A stretch of DNA of 64,000 bases, taken from Flavobacterium sp. LHD-80 (GTDB taxonomy: Bacteria > Bacteroidota > Bacteroidia > Flavobacteriales > Flavobacteriaceae). Both the position numbers and the translations under genes were made by a program. The stretch lies in NCBI RefSeq assembly GCF_030929605.1, contig NZ_JAVFVS010000001.1:186001-250000 (forward strand), in the 5' to 3' direction. Each line of letters starts with the position of its first letter. Position 1 is the stretch's first letter. Below are positions 8,604-18,927 of this stretch, piece by piece. The notes under the pieces were generated by a model. The model ran no database searches. It saw nothing but the letters and a program-made list of their open reading frames with translations, and was not told where the DNA came from.

Positions 8604-9134
8604 ATGAAAATTAAGCTAAGACAAGAAAAGAAAGATGATTTTGAAAGCGTTTTTCAATTGATAGAAAAAGCTTTTGAAAAGGAAGAATACAGCGATCACA
8701 AAGAACAATTTTTGGTTGAAAATTTACGAAAATCGGAAGCATTTATTCCGGAACTGTCAATTGTAGCCGAAGTTGAGAACAAAATTGTCGGGCATATTTT
8801 ATTTACCAAATTGGAGATAAAAAATGAAACTCAAACTTTTCCGTCATTAGCATTGGCTCCAGTTTCTGTTTTGCCAGAATTTCAAGGAAAAGGAATTGGT
8901 TCGAAATTGATTTTACACGGTCACAAAGTGGCAGAAGAATTAGGATATAAATCGGTTATTTTATTAGGCCATCAGGATTATTATCCAAGATTTGGATATG
9001 AACTTTGCGAAAAATACAATATCAAAATGCCATTTGATGTTCCTGCCGAAAACTGTATGGTAATTGCACTTGCAAAAGATGGGCTGAAAGACGTAAGTGG
9101 AGAAGTAGTTTATCCTAAAGCTTTTTTCGAATAA
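8604..9134 (+). CDS. GNAT family N-acetyltransferase
   Basis: This 176-residue protein covers one GNAT domain. 'IKLRQEKKDDFESVFQLIEK' is the first strand and helix. 'IVGHILFTKLEI' is strand 4 near residue 60. 'LAPVSVLPEFQGKGIGSKLI' carries the acetyl-CoA pyrophosphate loop (Q-x-x-G-x-G/A) near residues 93-104. 'GHQDYYPRFGYE' is the C-terminal region typical of the YhbS-like subgroup. It moves an acetyl group from acetyl-CoA to an amine whose identity cannot be read from sequence. It is cytoplasmic. The next gene starts 60 bp downstream on the same strand, so the two may be co-transcribed. Confidence 0.88.
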   Translation: MKIKLRQEKKDDFESVFQLIEKAFEKEEYSDHKEQFLVENLRKSEAFIPELSIVAEVENKIVGHILFTKLEIKNETQTFPSLALAPVSVLPEFQGKGIGSKLILHGHKVAEELGYKSVILLGHQDYYPRFGYELCEKYNIKMPFDVPAENCMVIALAKDGLKDVSGEVVYPKAFFE

Positions 9135-9194
9135 AAATTTAATTAAAGAAAAAACCTTTGCACCTTTGCATCTCACAACCTCAGTACCTCAAAA

Positions 9195-9644
9195 ATGACT
9201 TTCAAACAAAAAATATATTCTCATTACTTACAAATGGTTCAAGACCGAATTGATGTTTTTAAAGATATGATTTCTGGCTTGACCGAAGATTCTAAAAACG
9301 ATGCAAAAGGTTCGGCTGGTGATAAACATGAAACGGCTTTGTCGATGATGCATATCGAACAGGAAAAACTGACCAACAAATTAAAAGAAGCGATTGACCA
9401 AAAAGGAATTTTGGATAAAATCGATCCGGTAAAAACTACAGAAAATATAGTTTTAGGAAGCTTAGTAAAAGCAAACGGAATTTATTTATATGTAAGTGTA
9501 GCGCTTCCTAAAATTGCAATTGACGGAATTAACGTTATTGCACTTTCTCCGCAATCTCCTCTAGGAAATCATTTAATGGGAAATAAAGTCGGGTTTCAAT
9601 TTGAAATTAATAAGACGCATTATACGATTCAGAGTGTTGAATAA
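9195..9644 (+). CDS. Small GreA/GreB C-terminal-like protein
   Basis: This is a 149-residue cytoplasmic protein. The first ~75 residues are charged helices with 'GSAGDKHETALSMMHIEQEK', close in pattern to the start of GreA-type coiled-coil hairpins. The C-terminal half, with 'VLGSLVKANG' and 'ALSPQSPLGNHLMGNKVG', matches the FKBP-like fold of GreA/GreB/Rnk, where 'SPLGxALLGKKxGD' is usual. GreA and GreB bind the RNA polymerase secondary channel and help cleave backtracked RNA. Whether this shortened version has the acidic tip needed for cleavage is unclear. Proteins of this type in Bacteroidota have, to my memory, been labelled 3-oxoacyl-ACP synthase, which the sequence does not support. Confidence 0.6.
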   Translation: MTFKQKIYSHYLQMVQDRIDVFKDMISGLTEDSKNDAKGSAGDKHETALSMMHIEQEKLTNKLKEAIDQKGILDKIDPVKTTENIVLGSLVKANGIYLYVSVALPKIAIDGINVIALSPQSPLGNHLMGNKVGFQFEINKTHYTIQSVE

Positions 9645-9677
9645 GTGCTACTATCTTTCTCGAAGTTTTTCGTAGTC

Positions 9678-9779
9678 TTGTCATTTCGAGGAACGAGAAA
9701 TCTCCACAAGTAACTCCGTAAAGATAATCCAATCTTTGTAGAGCTTTTCGCGGAGATTTCTCGTTCCTCGAAATGACAA
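9678..9779. repeat. Palindromic intergenic element, copy 2
   Basis: Perfect 28-bp arms (9678-9705 and 9752-9779) contain TGTCATTTCGAGGAACGAG, identical to the arms at 623-730. The 46-nt loop keeps CTCCGTA and CAATCTTTGTAGAG from copy 1. It follows the GreA-like gene directly and may double as its terminator. Confidence 0.9.
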
Positions 9780-10113
9780 ACTGCATGTTATTATCAAATA
9801 TCAATATTGTACAAAGAATAATTCCTGAACACCTTTTTATGTATTGTTTGTGAATCTTTCATTGATATTTGAATATCTTAAAATTTAATTCAAATATTTC
9901 TTTAAAACCTTAAATTTTACTCGTGTTTTCTCTTCAAAATTGAAATTTTCAAGTTTAGGCCTTTTTTCTGTGTTAAAATTTTACATTTTATATGTAAAAT
10001 TAAAAATATGATTTAAAATTATAACCTAAACAACTATTTGTGTTTTTCAATTATAACCATTACCGCATCTTTGCCTTATCAAATTAAAATTTACAAAATA
10101 AAAATATAGAATT
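9780..10113. other. AT-rich non-coding leader before asnB
   Basis: This stretch has no coding potential. It is strongly AT-rich, with CATCTTTG (10066-10073), one mismatch from the TAnnTTTG -7 element, about 40 bp before the asnB start. A TTG at 10038-10040 is 25 nt upstream of it, which is long for a Bacteroidota promoter. A promoter for asnB must lie here, but I cannot fix it. Confidence 0.4.
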
Positions 10114-11790
10114 ATGTGTGGAATTGTATGTGCCTTTGATCTAAAACAAAAAGCCGAAACTTTAAGACCTCAAGTATTAGAAATGTCTAAAATCATTCGT
10201 CACCGCGGACCAGACTGGAGCGGAATTTACAGCAATGATAAAGCAATTCTTTCGCATGAGCGTTTGGCGATTGTAGATCCAGCTTCAGGAAAACAACCTT
10301 TATTTACGGAAGATAAAAAATTGGTTTTGGCTGCAAACGGTGAAATTTACAATCACAGAGATCTTCGCAAACAATTTGAAGGGAAATACAACTTTCAAAC
10401 AGAAAGCGATTGCGAAGTTATTTTGGCACTTTATAAAGAAAAAGGACCTCATTTTGTTGATGAAATGAACGGAATCTTCGGATTTGCAATTTATGATGTT
10501 GATAAAGACGAATATTTTGTTGCTCGTGACCATATGGGAATTATTCCATTATATATTGGTTGGGATCAGCACGGAACTTTCTATGTAGCTTCTGAATTAA
10601 AAGCTTTAGAAGGATATTGTACAAAAATCGAATTATTCCCTCCAGGACATTATTTATCAAGCAAAGACGGTCAATTTGTACAATGGTACAAAAGAGACTG
10701 GACAGAATATGATGCAGTAAAAGACAACGAAACAAGCATTCCAGAAATTAAAAAAGCGCTAGAAGCAGCGGTTCACAGACAATTAATGAGTGATGTTCCT
10801 TATGGAGTTTTACTTTCAGGAGGTTTAGATTCTTCTATTACTTCGGCTGTTGCTAAAAAATATGCAAAAAACAGAATCGAGTCTGATGATACAACAGAAG
10901 CTTGGTATCCGCAATTGCACTCGTTTTCAGTTGGTTTAGAAGGTTCTCCTGATTTAGCTGCAGCAAGAAAAGTGGCAGATCACATTGGAACAATTCACCA
11001 TGAAATTAAATTTACAATTCAAGAAGGTTTAGATGCTGTTCGTGATGTAATTTACAACTTAGAAACGTATGATGTAACTACAGTAAGAGCTTCAACTCCA
11101 ATGTGGTTGATGGCGAGAGTTATCAAATCAATGGGAATTAAAATGGTTCTTTCTGGAGAAGGTGCAGATGAGTTGTTTGGAGGATATTTATATTTCCACA
11201 AAGCACCAAATGCTAGAGAATTCCACGAAGAAAATGTTCGTAAATTGAGCAAACTTCACATGTACGACTGTTTACGTGCAAACAAAAGTTTGGCAGCATG
11301 GGGAATCGAAGGCCGTGTACCTTTCTTAGACAAAGAATTTATGGATGTTGCAATGCGCATCAACCCACAAGATAAAATGATCAACAAAGAACACCCAATG
11401 GAAAAATGGGTAGTTCGTAAAGCTTTTGAAGAAATGCTTCCTGAAAGTGTTGCATGGAGACAAAAAGAACAATTTTCTGACGGAGTAGGATACAGCTGGA
11501 TTGATACTTTGAAAGAAGTTGTGGGCAGAGAAGTTTCGGATGAGCAATTGGCAAATGCGAAATACAAATTCCCATTGCAGACACCAACTTCAAAAGAAGA
11601 ATATTATTACCGTTCAATTTTTACAGAACATTTCCCAAGTGATGCTGCTGCATTATGTGTGCCTCAGGAAGCGAGCGTTGCGTGCAGTACAAAAATCGCT
11701 TTAGAATGGGATGAAGCTTTCAAAAACATGAACGATCCTTCTGGAAGAGCTGTAGCAAGTGTTCATGACGATGCTTATGTGAAAGCCTAA
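10114..11790 (+). CDS. asnB: Glutamine-dependent asparagine synthetase B
   Basis: The enzyme (558 residues) makes asparagine from aspartate, ATP and glutamine. The N-terminal glutaminase is complete: the nucleophile Cys2 (MCGIV), Arg50 in 'LSHERLAIVD', Asn75-Gly-Glu77 in 'ANGEIYNH' and Asp99 in 'ESDCEV' are all in place. The synthetase half has the PP-loop 'LLSGGLDSS' near residue 232, 'SGEGADELFGGY' near 348 and 'GRVPFLD' near 395. Length matches E. coli AsnB. A hairpin terminator follows at 11828-11856. A diverged paralog lies 316 bp downstream, which makes this the intact member of the pair. Confidence 0.95.
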   Translation: MCGIVCAFDLKQKAETLRPQVLEMSKIIRHRGPDWSGIYSNDKAILSHERLAIVDPASGKQPLFTEDKKLVLAANGEIYNHRDLRKQFEGKYNFQTESDCEVILALYKEKGPHFVDEMNGIFGFAIYDVDKDEYFVARDHMGIIPLYIGWDQHGTFYVASELKALEGYCTKIELFPPGHYLSSKDGQFVQWYKRDWTEYDAVKDNETSIPEIKKALEAAVHRQLMSDVPYGVLLSGGLDSSITSAVAKKYAKNRIESDDTTEAWYPQLHSFSVGLEGSPDLAAARKVADHIGTIHHEIKFTIQEGLDAVRDVIYNLETYDVTTVRASTPMWLMARVIKSMGIKMVLSGEGADELFGGYLYFHKAPNAREFHEENVRKLSKLHMYDCLRANKSLAAWGIEGRVPFLDKEFMDVAMRINPQDKMINKEHPMEKWVVRKAFEEMLPESVAWRQKEQFSDGVGYSWIDTLKEVVGREVSDEQLANAKYKFPLQTPTSKEEYYYRSIFTEHFPSDAAALCVPQEASVACSTKIALEWDEAFKNMNDPSGRAVASVHDDAYVKA

Positions 11791-11827
11791 ATAAGTTAAT
11801 TTCTTAGAATTAGTATATATTTTTTTG

Positions 11828-11856
11828 AAAACGTTCTCTTAATTGAGGACGTTTTT
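11828..11856 (+). terminator. Rho-independent terminator after asnB
   Basis: AAAACGT...ACGTTTTT arms with inner CTC/GAG pairs around TTAATT are followed by T residues, 38 bp after the stop codon. Confidence 0.75.
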
Positions 11857-12106
11857 CTTGTCTTAAATTATTTAGATTGAATGTTTTTAATTGGTTAAGA
11901 AGGATTTAAGTAATGATTAGGCTTTCTTTTTTATATTTGGCATTCGTTGAAATAAAGTTAAATGCCTGATATTATAATAGGATTATTAAGGAAAAGCAGA
12001 AAATAATATTTAGTTTTGCTGCAGATTATAAAGTATAATCGTTTTTGCAGCTAATTGGCTTCATAGAGTGAGTTTGAAGAAAATAATAAGTAAAAAAAAT
12101 TAGAGT
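11857..12106. other. Non-coding leader of the second asnB-type gene
   Basis: There is no open frame of note. The stretch is AT-rich. I see no clear TTG/TAnnTTTG promoter pair, although the terminator upstream implies that the second gene has its own promoter here. Confidence 0.4.
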
Positions 12107-13714
12107 ATGTCTGGATTATTGGCCGTAATAGGCAAAGGAAAAGACCCTAAACTTGTACAAGATCTTTCAGCAAGAATGTCTCATCGCGGACCAGATGAGA
12201 GTGACTTGCACATTATGGATAACGGAAGTGTGCTTTGCCACGAAAGCTTATCAATTGTTGACTTAAATACGGGCAAACAGCCTATTCAAGGAACAAATAG
12301 AGCGTGGATGATTCATGATGGTGAAATCTACAATTACCAAGAATTAAAAAATACAATTTTAAAAGAACATACGTTCAGAACCAATTCTGATTCGGAAGTG
12401 ATTGTTCATTTGTATGAAGAATTTGGATACAATTTCTGTAATAAGCTTGATGGAGATTTTGCTTTCGTTATAATCGATGGAGATGATTATATCGCAGGAA
12501 GAGATCCAATTGGTGTAAAACCATTGTATTACGGATTAGATGAAAGAGGAAGAATCTATTTTTCGTCTGAAATGAAATCAATTGCAGATCAATGCAAATC
12601 GTTTTCAACTTTTCCTCCAGGACATTATTATACTGCAAAAACTGGTTTTGTGAAATATTATCAGCCAGAATGCGAGGATCATAAAAAAGCGATAGAAAAC
12701 CTAGATTTAGCCTTAATTCGTGAGAGTTTAATTGAGGCAACTCGCAAGCGTTTACTAAGCAATGTTCCGTTAGGAGCTGTATTGTCTGGAGGTCTAGATA
12801 CCTCTTTGATTTCGTCTATTACTTCAAGACTTTTAAAAGAAAACGGAGAAAAACTGCATACATTTTCTATCGGTTTAAATGCTGATGCACCTGATAATAT
12901 TGCGGCAAGAAAAGCGGCAACATTTTTAGGAACGGAACATCATGAAGTTCATTTTTCTGTTGAAGAAGGTGTCAAAGTATTGGAACAAGTAATTTATCAT
13001 ATTGAAACGTATGATATTATTTCAGTACGATCTGGCGTACCAATGTATTTGTTGTCTAAAGCAATTGCCGATGCAGGAATAAAAGTTATTCTTTCAGGTG
13101 AAGGTGCCGATGAGATTTTTGGCGGACATTTATATTTTAGAAATGCTCCTTCCACAGAAGCATTTCAGGATGAAACTATTGAAAGAGTTCAAAAGTTGTT
13201 TACGGCAGATTTGCTTCGTGTTGATAAAACAACAATGGCGCATGGTTTAGAGGCTAGAGTTCCATTTTTGGATACATCATTTTTAGATGTTGCCATCCGA
13301 ATTAAACCAGAAGAAAAACAGCCAAAAACGTATGATGGCATCGAAAAATATATTTTAAGAAAAGCATTTGATACTCCAGAAGATCCTTATTTGCCGACAG
13401 AAGTTTTATGGCGTCAGAAAGAGCAGTTTTCAGATGGAGTAGGTTACAAATGGGTTGATGAATTAATTGAATATTGTGCTTCGCAAATAACAGATGAACA
13501 ACTGGCTGGTGCAAGTGCAGAATTCCCATACAATTCTCCAACAACTAAAGAAGCCTATTTGTACAGAAGTATTTTTCATAAATATTATCCGCAAGTAAGT
13601 GCTGCACAAACAGTACGTAAATGGATTCCGAAATGGCAGGATAATCTTGATCCAAGTGGAAGAGCAAATGCTGCACACGTAAAAGCACCTGGCGTTGAGC
13701 TTTCTAAATCCTAA
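12107..13714 (+). CDS. AsnB-like paralog with degraded glutaminase site
   Basis: This 535-residue protein aligns along its length with the AsnB encoded just upstream. The N-terminal nucleophile Cys is replaced by Ser (MSGLLAV). The glutamine-binding Arg is Ser47 ('HESLSIVD'), and the oxyanion-hole Asn is Asp71 ('HDGEIYNY'). Only Glu73 and Asp95 of the glutaminase set remain. The synthetase half is well kept: 'VLSGGLDTS', 'SGEGADEIFGGH', 'EARVPFLD' and 'WRQKEQFSDGVGY'. The family uses Cys as nucleophile without known exception that I can name, so this protein probably cannot use glutamine. It may use free ammonia, work as a partner or regulator of AsnB, or adenylate another acid. It has its own terminator. 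Confidence 0.85.
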   Translation: MSGLLAVIGKGKDPKLVQDLSARMSHRGPDESDLHIMDNGSVLCHESLSIVDLNTGKQPIQGTNRAWMIHDGEIYNYQELKNTILKEHTFRTNSDSEVIVHLYEEFGYNFCNKLDGDFAFVIIDGDDYIAGRDPIGVKPLYYGLDERGRIYFSSEMKSIADQCKSFSTFPPGHYYTAKTGFVKYYQPECEDHKKAIENLDLALIRESLIEATRKRLLSNVPLGAVLSGGLDTSLISSITSRLLKENGEKLHTFSIGLNADAPDNIAARKAATFLGTEHHEVHFSVEEGVKVLEQVIYHIETYDIISVRSGVPMYLLSKAIADAGIKVILSGEGADEIFGGHLYFRNAPSTEAFQDETIERVQKLFTADLLRVDKTTMAHGLEARVPFLDTSFLDVAIRIKPEEKQPKTYDGIEKYILRKAFDTPEDPYLPTEVLWRQKEQFSDGVGYKWVDELIEYCASQITDEQLAGASAEFPYNSPTTKEAYLYRSIFHKYYPQVSAAQTVRKWIPKWQDNLDPSGRANAAHVKAPGVELSKS

Positions 13715-13755
13715 ATTGAATTTTAAATAAAGTTTTTCAAAAACTATACATTATA

Positions 13756-13798
13756 AAAAACCGAGACCGCATTTTAAATGTGGTTTCGGTTTTTTTTA
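13756..13798 (+). terminator. Rho-independent terminator after the AsnB paralog
   Basis: AAAAAACCGAGACCGCATTT pairs with a complementary 3' arm (GTGGTTTCGGTTTTTT) and is followed by eight T. This is one of the clearest terminators in the window. Confidence 0.85.
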
Positions 13799-13925
13799 TT
13801 CTCAATTTTTAATATTTACGGAATGCCGTAAAATATTAAAAGTAAGTTAATAAGGGGTTTCTGTTTAAGAAAAATATTATATTTGGTTACCAAGAATAAT
13901 ATAAATTCAAACCATTTAACAATCT

Positions 13926-16670
13926 ATGAAAAACCTATTACTAAGCGGAATTTTATGCTGCTCATTATTTTCGTTGAGTCCAGTTTGTGCGCAAAAAAAG
14001 GTAGCGCCTAAAGAGACACCTAAATTTATTACCAATGTCGAAGGTGTCAAAGAATATTCTTTAAAAAATGGATTAAAAGTTCTTTTGATTCCAGATGCTT
14101 CACAAAGCAACATGGTAGTCAATATTGTTTATAATGTAGGTTCTAGAAATGAAGGTTATGGAGAGAAGGGAATGGCGCATTTGCTAGAACACATGCTTTT
14201 TAAAAGTACCAAAAATCTAGGAGATATTAAAAAAATGCTTTCGGATAAAGGAGGAAATGCGAACGGAACAACTTGGATGGACCGAACAAACTACTACGAA
14301 GTTTTTCCCTCAAATGATGAAAATTTAAAATGGAGTTTGGAAATGGAAGCGGACAGAATGGTAAACGCGACTATTTTACAAACCGATCTTGATAAAGAAT
14401 TTTCAGTGGTAAGAAATGAGTTTGAAATTGGAGAAAATAATCCAGACGGAGTTTTGCAAGAGCGCATTCTTTCAACTGCTTACTTGTGGCATAATTACGG
14501 AAACAGTACAATTGGAAGCAAGGAAGATATTGAGCGAGTAAGAGCAAATACGCTTCGTGTTTTCTATGAAAAATACTATCAGCCAGATAATGCAACTGTT
14601 ATTGTGGCGGGTAAATTTGATGAGCAAAAAGCATTGCAATATGTGGGGCAGTATTTTGGAGCAATTCCGAGACCAAAAAGAGTTTTGGATAAAACCTATA
14701 CAATTGAGCCAGCACAAGATGGTGAAAAATACGTAGAGCTTAAAAGAGCAGGAGACAGCAAAAATGTTGGCGCTTTGTACCATACAGCATCTTACGCGGA
14801 TAAAGATTATGCGGCGATTGATGCATTAGGCGAAATCTTGACTGCAGATCCATCGGGATATTTGTATAAATCTTTAATTGAAACTCAAAAAGCATCAAAT
14901 GTTTATTTTTGGCAACCTACAGTGAGAGATGCTAGTTATATTTATTTTGGTGTATCGGTTCCTAATGACAAAGATGTTAAAGAAACCAAAGAAATTGTTA
15001 GAGCTGAACTTGATAAAATTGCAACAACAAAATATACAGATCAAGACGTAAGTAGAGCTCAGGCAAAAATCATCAAGCAAATTGAAGCGGTTAAAAATAA
15101 CACGATTTCTTATGCTATAAATATGACTGAAATTATTGGAGCTGGAGACTACAGATTAGGATTTTTGTATCGAGATGCAATTGAGAAATTGACTAAAGAG
15201 GATATACAAAGAGTTGCTGAGAAATATTTTAGAGCAAATAACAGAACTGTTGGTGTGTTTATCCCTTCTAAAGATGAAGTGCGCGTAAAAACAAATGAAT
15301 TGACAGATGAGCAGTTAATTGCTTTTACTAAAGATTATAAAGGAAAAGCTTTAGAGAAAGAAGCAGCTCCGTTTGAAGCTTCGATCAAAAACCTAAAACA
15401 GAATTATGTTGAAGGAAAATTATCGAATGGAATAAAATATGGCCTAATCAAAAAAGAAATTAAAGGAGGAAAAGTTCAGGCTAGTTTTAAATTTCCGGTA
15501 AGTAATGAGAAAGATTTAGCTGGTAAAAGTGATGTTGGCGGAATTCTTGCGCAATTATTAAAAACAGGAACAAAAACACAGACGAAAGAGCAAATTCAGG
15601 ATCGTTTAGATAAATTGAAATCTTCTGTTAATTTTAATTTTTCGAGACAAACTTTATCGGTTAGCGTTAGTACTTACAAAGAAAATTTTAAAGAAGTAAT
15701 GGGGATTTTAGCAGATTTACTGACTAATTCGACTTTCCCAGAAAATGAATTAACTAAAACAATTAGCGAGTACAATACGTATTTGGAATCTAGTTTAAAT
15801 GATCCGCAATCTGTTGCTTTTACAGCAGTTTCAAGACAGACTACAAACTACTCAAAAGAAAGCATTTTTTATACACCAACTATTCAAGAGCAAATAGATG
15901 CTTTTAAAAAGATAAAACAGTCAGAAATCGTTGATTTTTATACGAATATATTAGGAGGAAATAATGGTGTTGGAAGTGTTGTTGGTGATTTAGATGCAAA
16001 AACAACTGGAGAGATTTTAGAAAGTACATTTGGAAAATGGAATTCTAAATCGAAATACGAACTTGCGAAACCAACTTATTTTGAAACACAAAAACAAGAC
16101 AAAGATATTATCACGCCAGATAAGGAAAATGCTGTTGCTCTGGGAAGAATAAGCTTTAAAATGGATCGAAAAAGTGCTGATTATCCTGCATTTATCATGG
16201 CAAATGAAATTTTAGGGAGCGGTGGTTTTTTAAGTGCTAGAATCCCAATGCGATTGAGAGAAAAAGAAGGTATAAGCTACGGTGCTGGTTCTTTTATTGA
16301 TGTGCCAATTACTAGTGATGTTGCGGCTTGGTCGTATTATGCATTTTTAAATCCGACGAAAAAGAATGCTGTTGAAACTGCTGCAAAAGAGGAAATTGCA
16401 AAAGCTTTAAAAGACGGATTTACTGCTGAAGAATTGAAATCAAATTTAGTAAGCTGGCAAAATGAAAGAAAAACAAGATTAGGAGTTGATAATACTTTAA
16501 TGGAATTATCAAATACGTATTTGCAGTACGGAATTCCTTTGGAAGATTATGATCAGCTTGAAGCTAAAGTAAAAGCACTGAAAGTGGAAGAAGTAAACAG
16601 TGTTTTGAAAAAGTATCTTTCTCTGGATAAAATGAGTTCAGTTTATGCTGGAGATTTTAACAAAAAATAA
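13926..16670 (+). CDS. Exported M16 family zinc metalloprotease (two-domain)
   Basis: A signal peptide (about residues 1-22, ending 'VCAQ') is followed by two M16 repeats (914 residues in all). The first half carries the inverted zinc motif H85-LLE-H89 ('MAHLLEHMLF') and the distal Glu165 in 'VVRNEFEIG', so it should be active. The second half (from about residue 490) has the fold but no HxxEH, which is the usual arrangement of active and inactive halves that form a clamshell. The enzyme should degrade peptides in the periplasm. A TATATTTG match at 13878-13885 lies 40 bp upstream, without a good TTG partner. A 23-bp perfect hairpin follows the stop. Confidence 0.9.
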   Translation: MKNLLLSGILCCSLFSLSPVCAQKKVAPKETPKFITNVEGVKEYSLKNGLKVLLIPDASQSNMVVNIVYNVGSRNEGYGEKGMAHLLEHMLFKSTKNLGDIKKMLSDKGGNANGTTWMDRTNYYEVFPSNDENLKWSLEMEADRMVNATILQTDLDKEFSVVRNEFEIGENNPDGVLQERILSTAYLWHNYGNSTIGSKEDIERVRANTLRVFYEKYYQPDNATVIVAGKFDEQKALQYVGQYFGAIPRPKRVLDKTYTIEPAQDGEKYVELKRAGDSKNVGALYHTASYADKDYAAIDALGEILTADPSGYLYKSLIETQKASNVYFWQPTVRDASYIYFGVSVPNDKDVKETKEIVRAELDKIATTKYTDQDVSRAQAKIIKQIEAVKNNTISYAINMTEIIGAGDYRLGFLYRDAIEKLTKEDIQRVAEKYFRANNRTVGVFIPSKDEVRVKTNELTDEQLIAFTKDYKGKALEKEAAPFEASIKNLKQNYVEGKLSNGIKYGLIKKEIKGGKVQASFKFPVSNEKDLAGKSDVGGILAQLLKTGTKTQTKEQIQDRLDKLKSSVNFNFSRQTLSVSVSTYKENFKEVMGILADLLTNSTFPENELTKTISEYNTYLESSLNDPQSVAFTAVSRQTTNYSKESIFYTPTIQEQIDAFKKIKQSEIVDFYTNILGGNNGVGSVVGDLDAKTTGEILESTFGKWNSKSKYELAKPTYFETQKQDKDIITPDKENAVALGRISFKMDRKSADYPAFIMANEILGSGGFLSARIPMRLREKEGISYGAGSFIDVPITSDVAAWSYYAFLNPTKKNAVETAAKEEIAKALKDGFTAEELKSNLVSWQNERKTRLGVDNTLMELSNTYLQYGIPLEDYDQLEAKVKALKVEEVNSVLKKYLSLDKMSSVYAGDFNKK

Positions 16671-16681
16671 TAAAAGAGAAG

Positions 16682-16731
16682 AAATTCCAATTATTTTATC
16701 CCGAAGCATCGGGATAAAATAATTGGAATTT
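16682..16731. terminator. Very long perfect hairpin after the M16 gene
   Basis: Two perfect 23-nt arms (16682-16704 and 16709-16731) are closed by a 4-nt AGCA loop; the tip reads CCCGA-AGCA-TCGGG. The hairpin starts 12 bp after the stop codon. The long AT-rich outer stem leaves A and T runs on both sides, so it could terminate in either direction. Confidence 0.8.
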
Positions 16732-16847
16732 AAAATGGAATGTACTTTTTTTTATTGGCTTTTTTTGACAATATGTTAATAACTTAAGCGCTTTAAATGG
16801 TATTTTAACGGATATATAATTTGCGTTTTTATATATTTGCGTGTTAG

Positions 16848-18818
<1,971 letters not shown>

Positions 18819-18837
18819 AATGAAAAATTAATAATTC

Positions 18838-18882
18838 CAATTCGTTTAATTGTTTAAATTTACTAGACAATTAAACGAATTG
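18838..18882. repeat. TTTAATTG/TTTAATCG-type inverted repeat between gyrB and mdh
   Basis: Perfect 16-bp arms (CAATTCGTTTAATTGT at 18838-18853 and its complement at 18867-18882) enclose 13 nt. The core is close to the TTTAATCGTT units at 26405-26441, 26826-26880 and 38329-38436. It may also attenuate or terminate gyrB transcripts, although no T-run follows. Confidence 0.7.
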
Positions 18883-18927
18883 TCTGTTTAAGGAATAGAC
18901 AAATTAATAACCGATAAAGTATAAAAT

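Noticed and set aside
11256..11704. Several overlapping frames on both strands within asnB
   Set aside because: They are shadows of a clear asnB frame, with no plausible starts or domains.
16832..16839. Full promoter call for gyrB
   Set aside because: TATATTTG is a good -7 element but there is no TTG 17-23 nt upstream, so I left it as a remark only.
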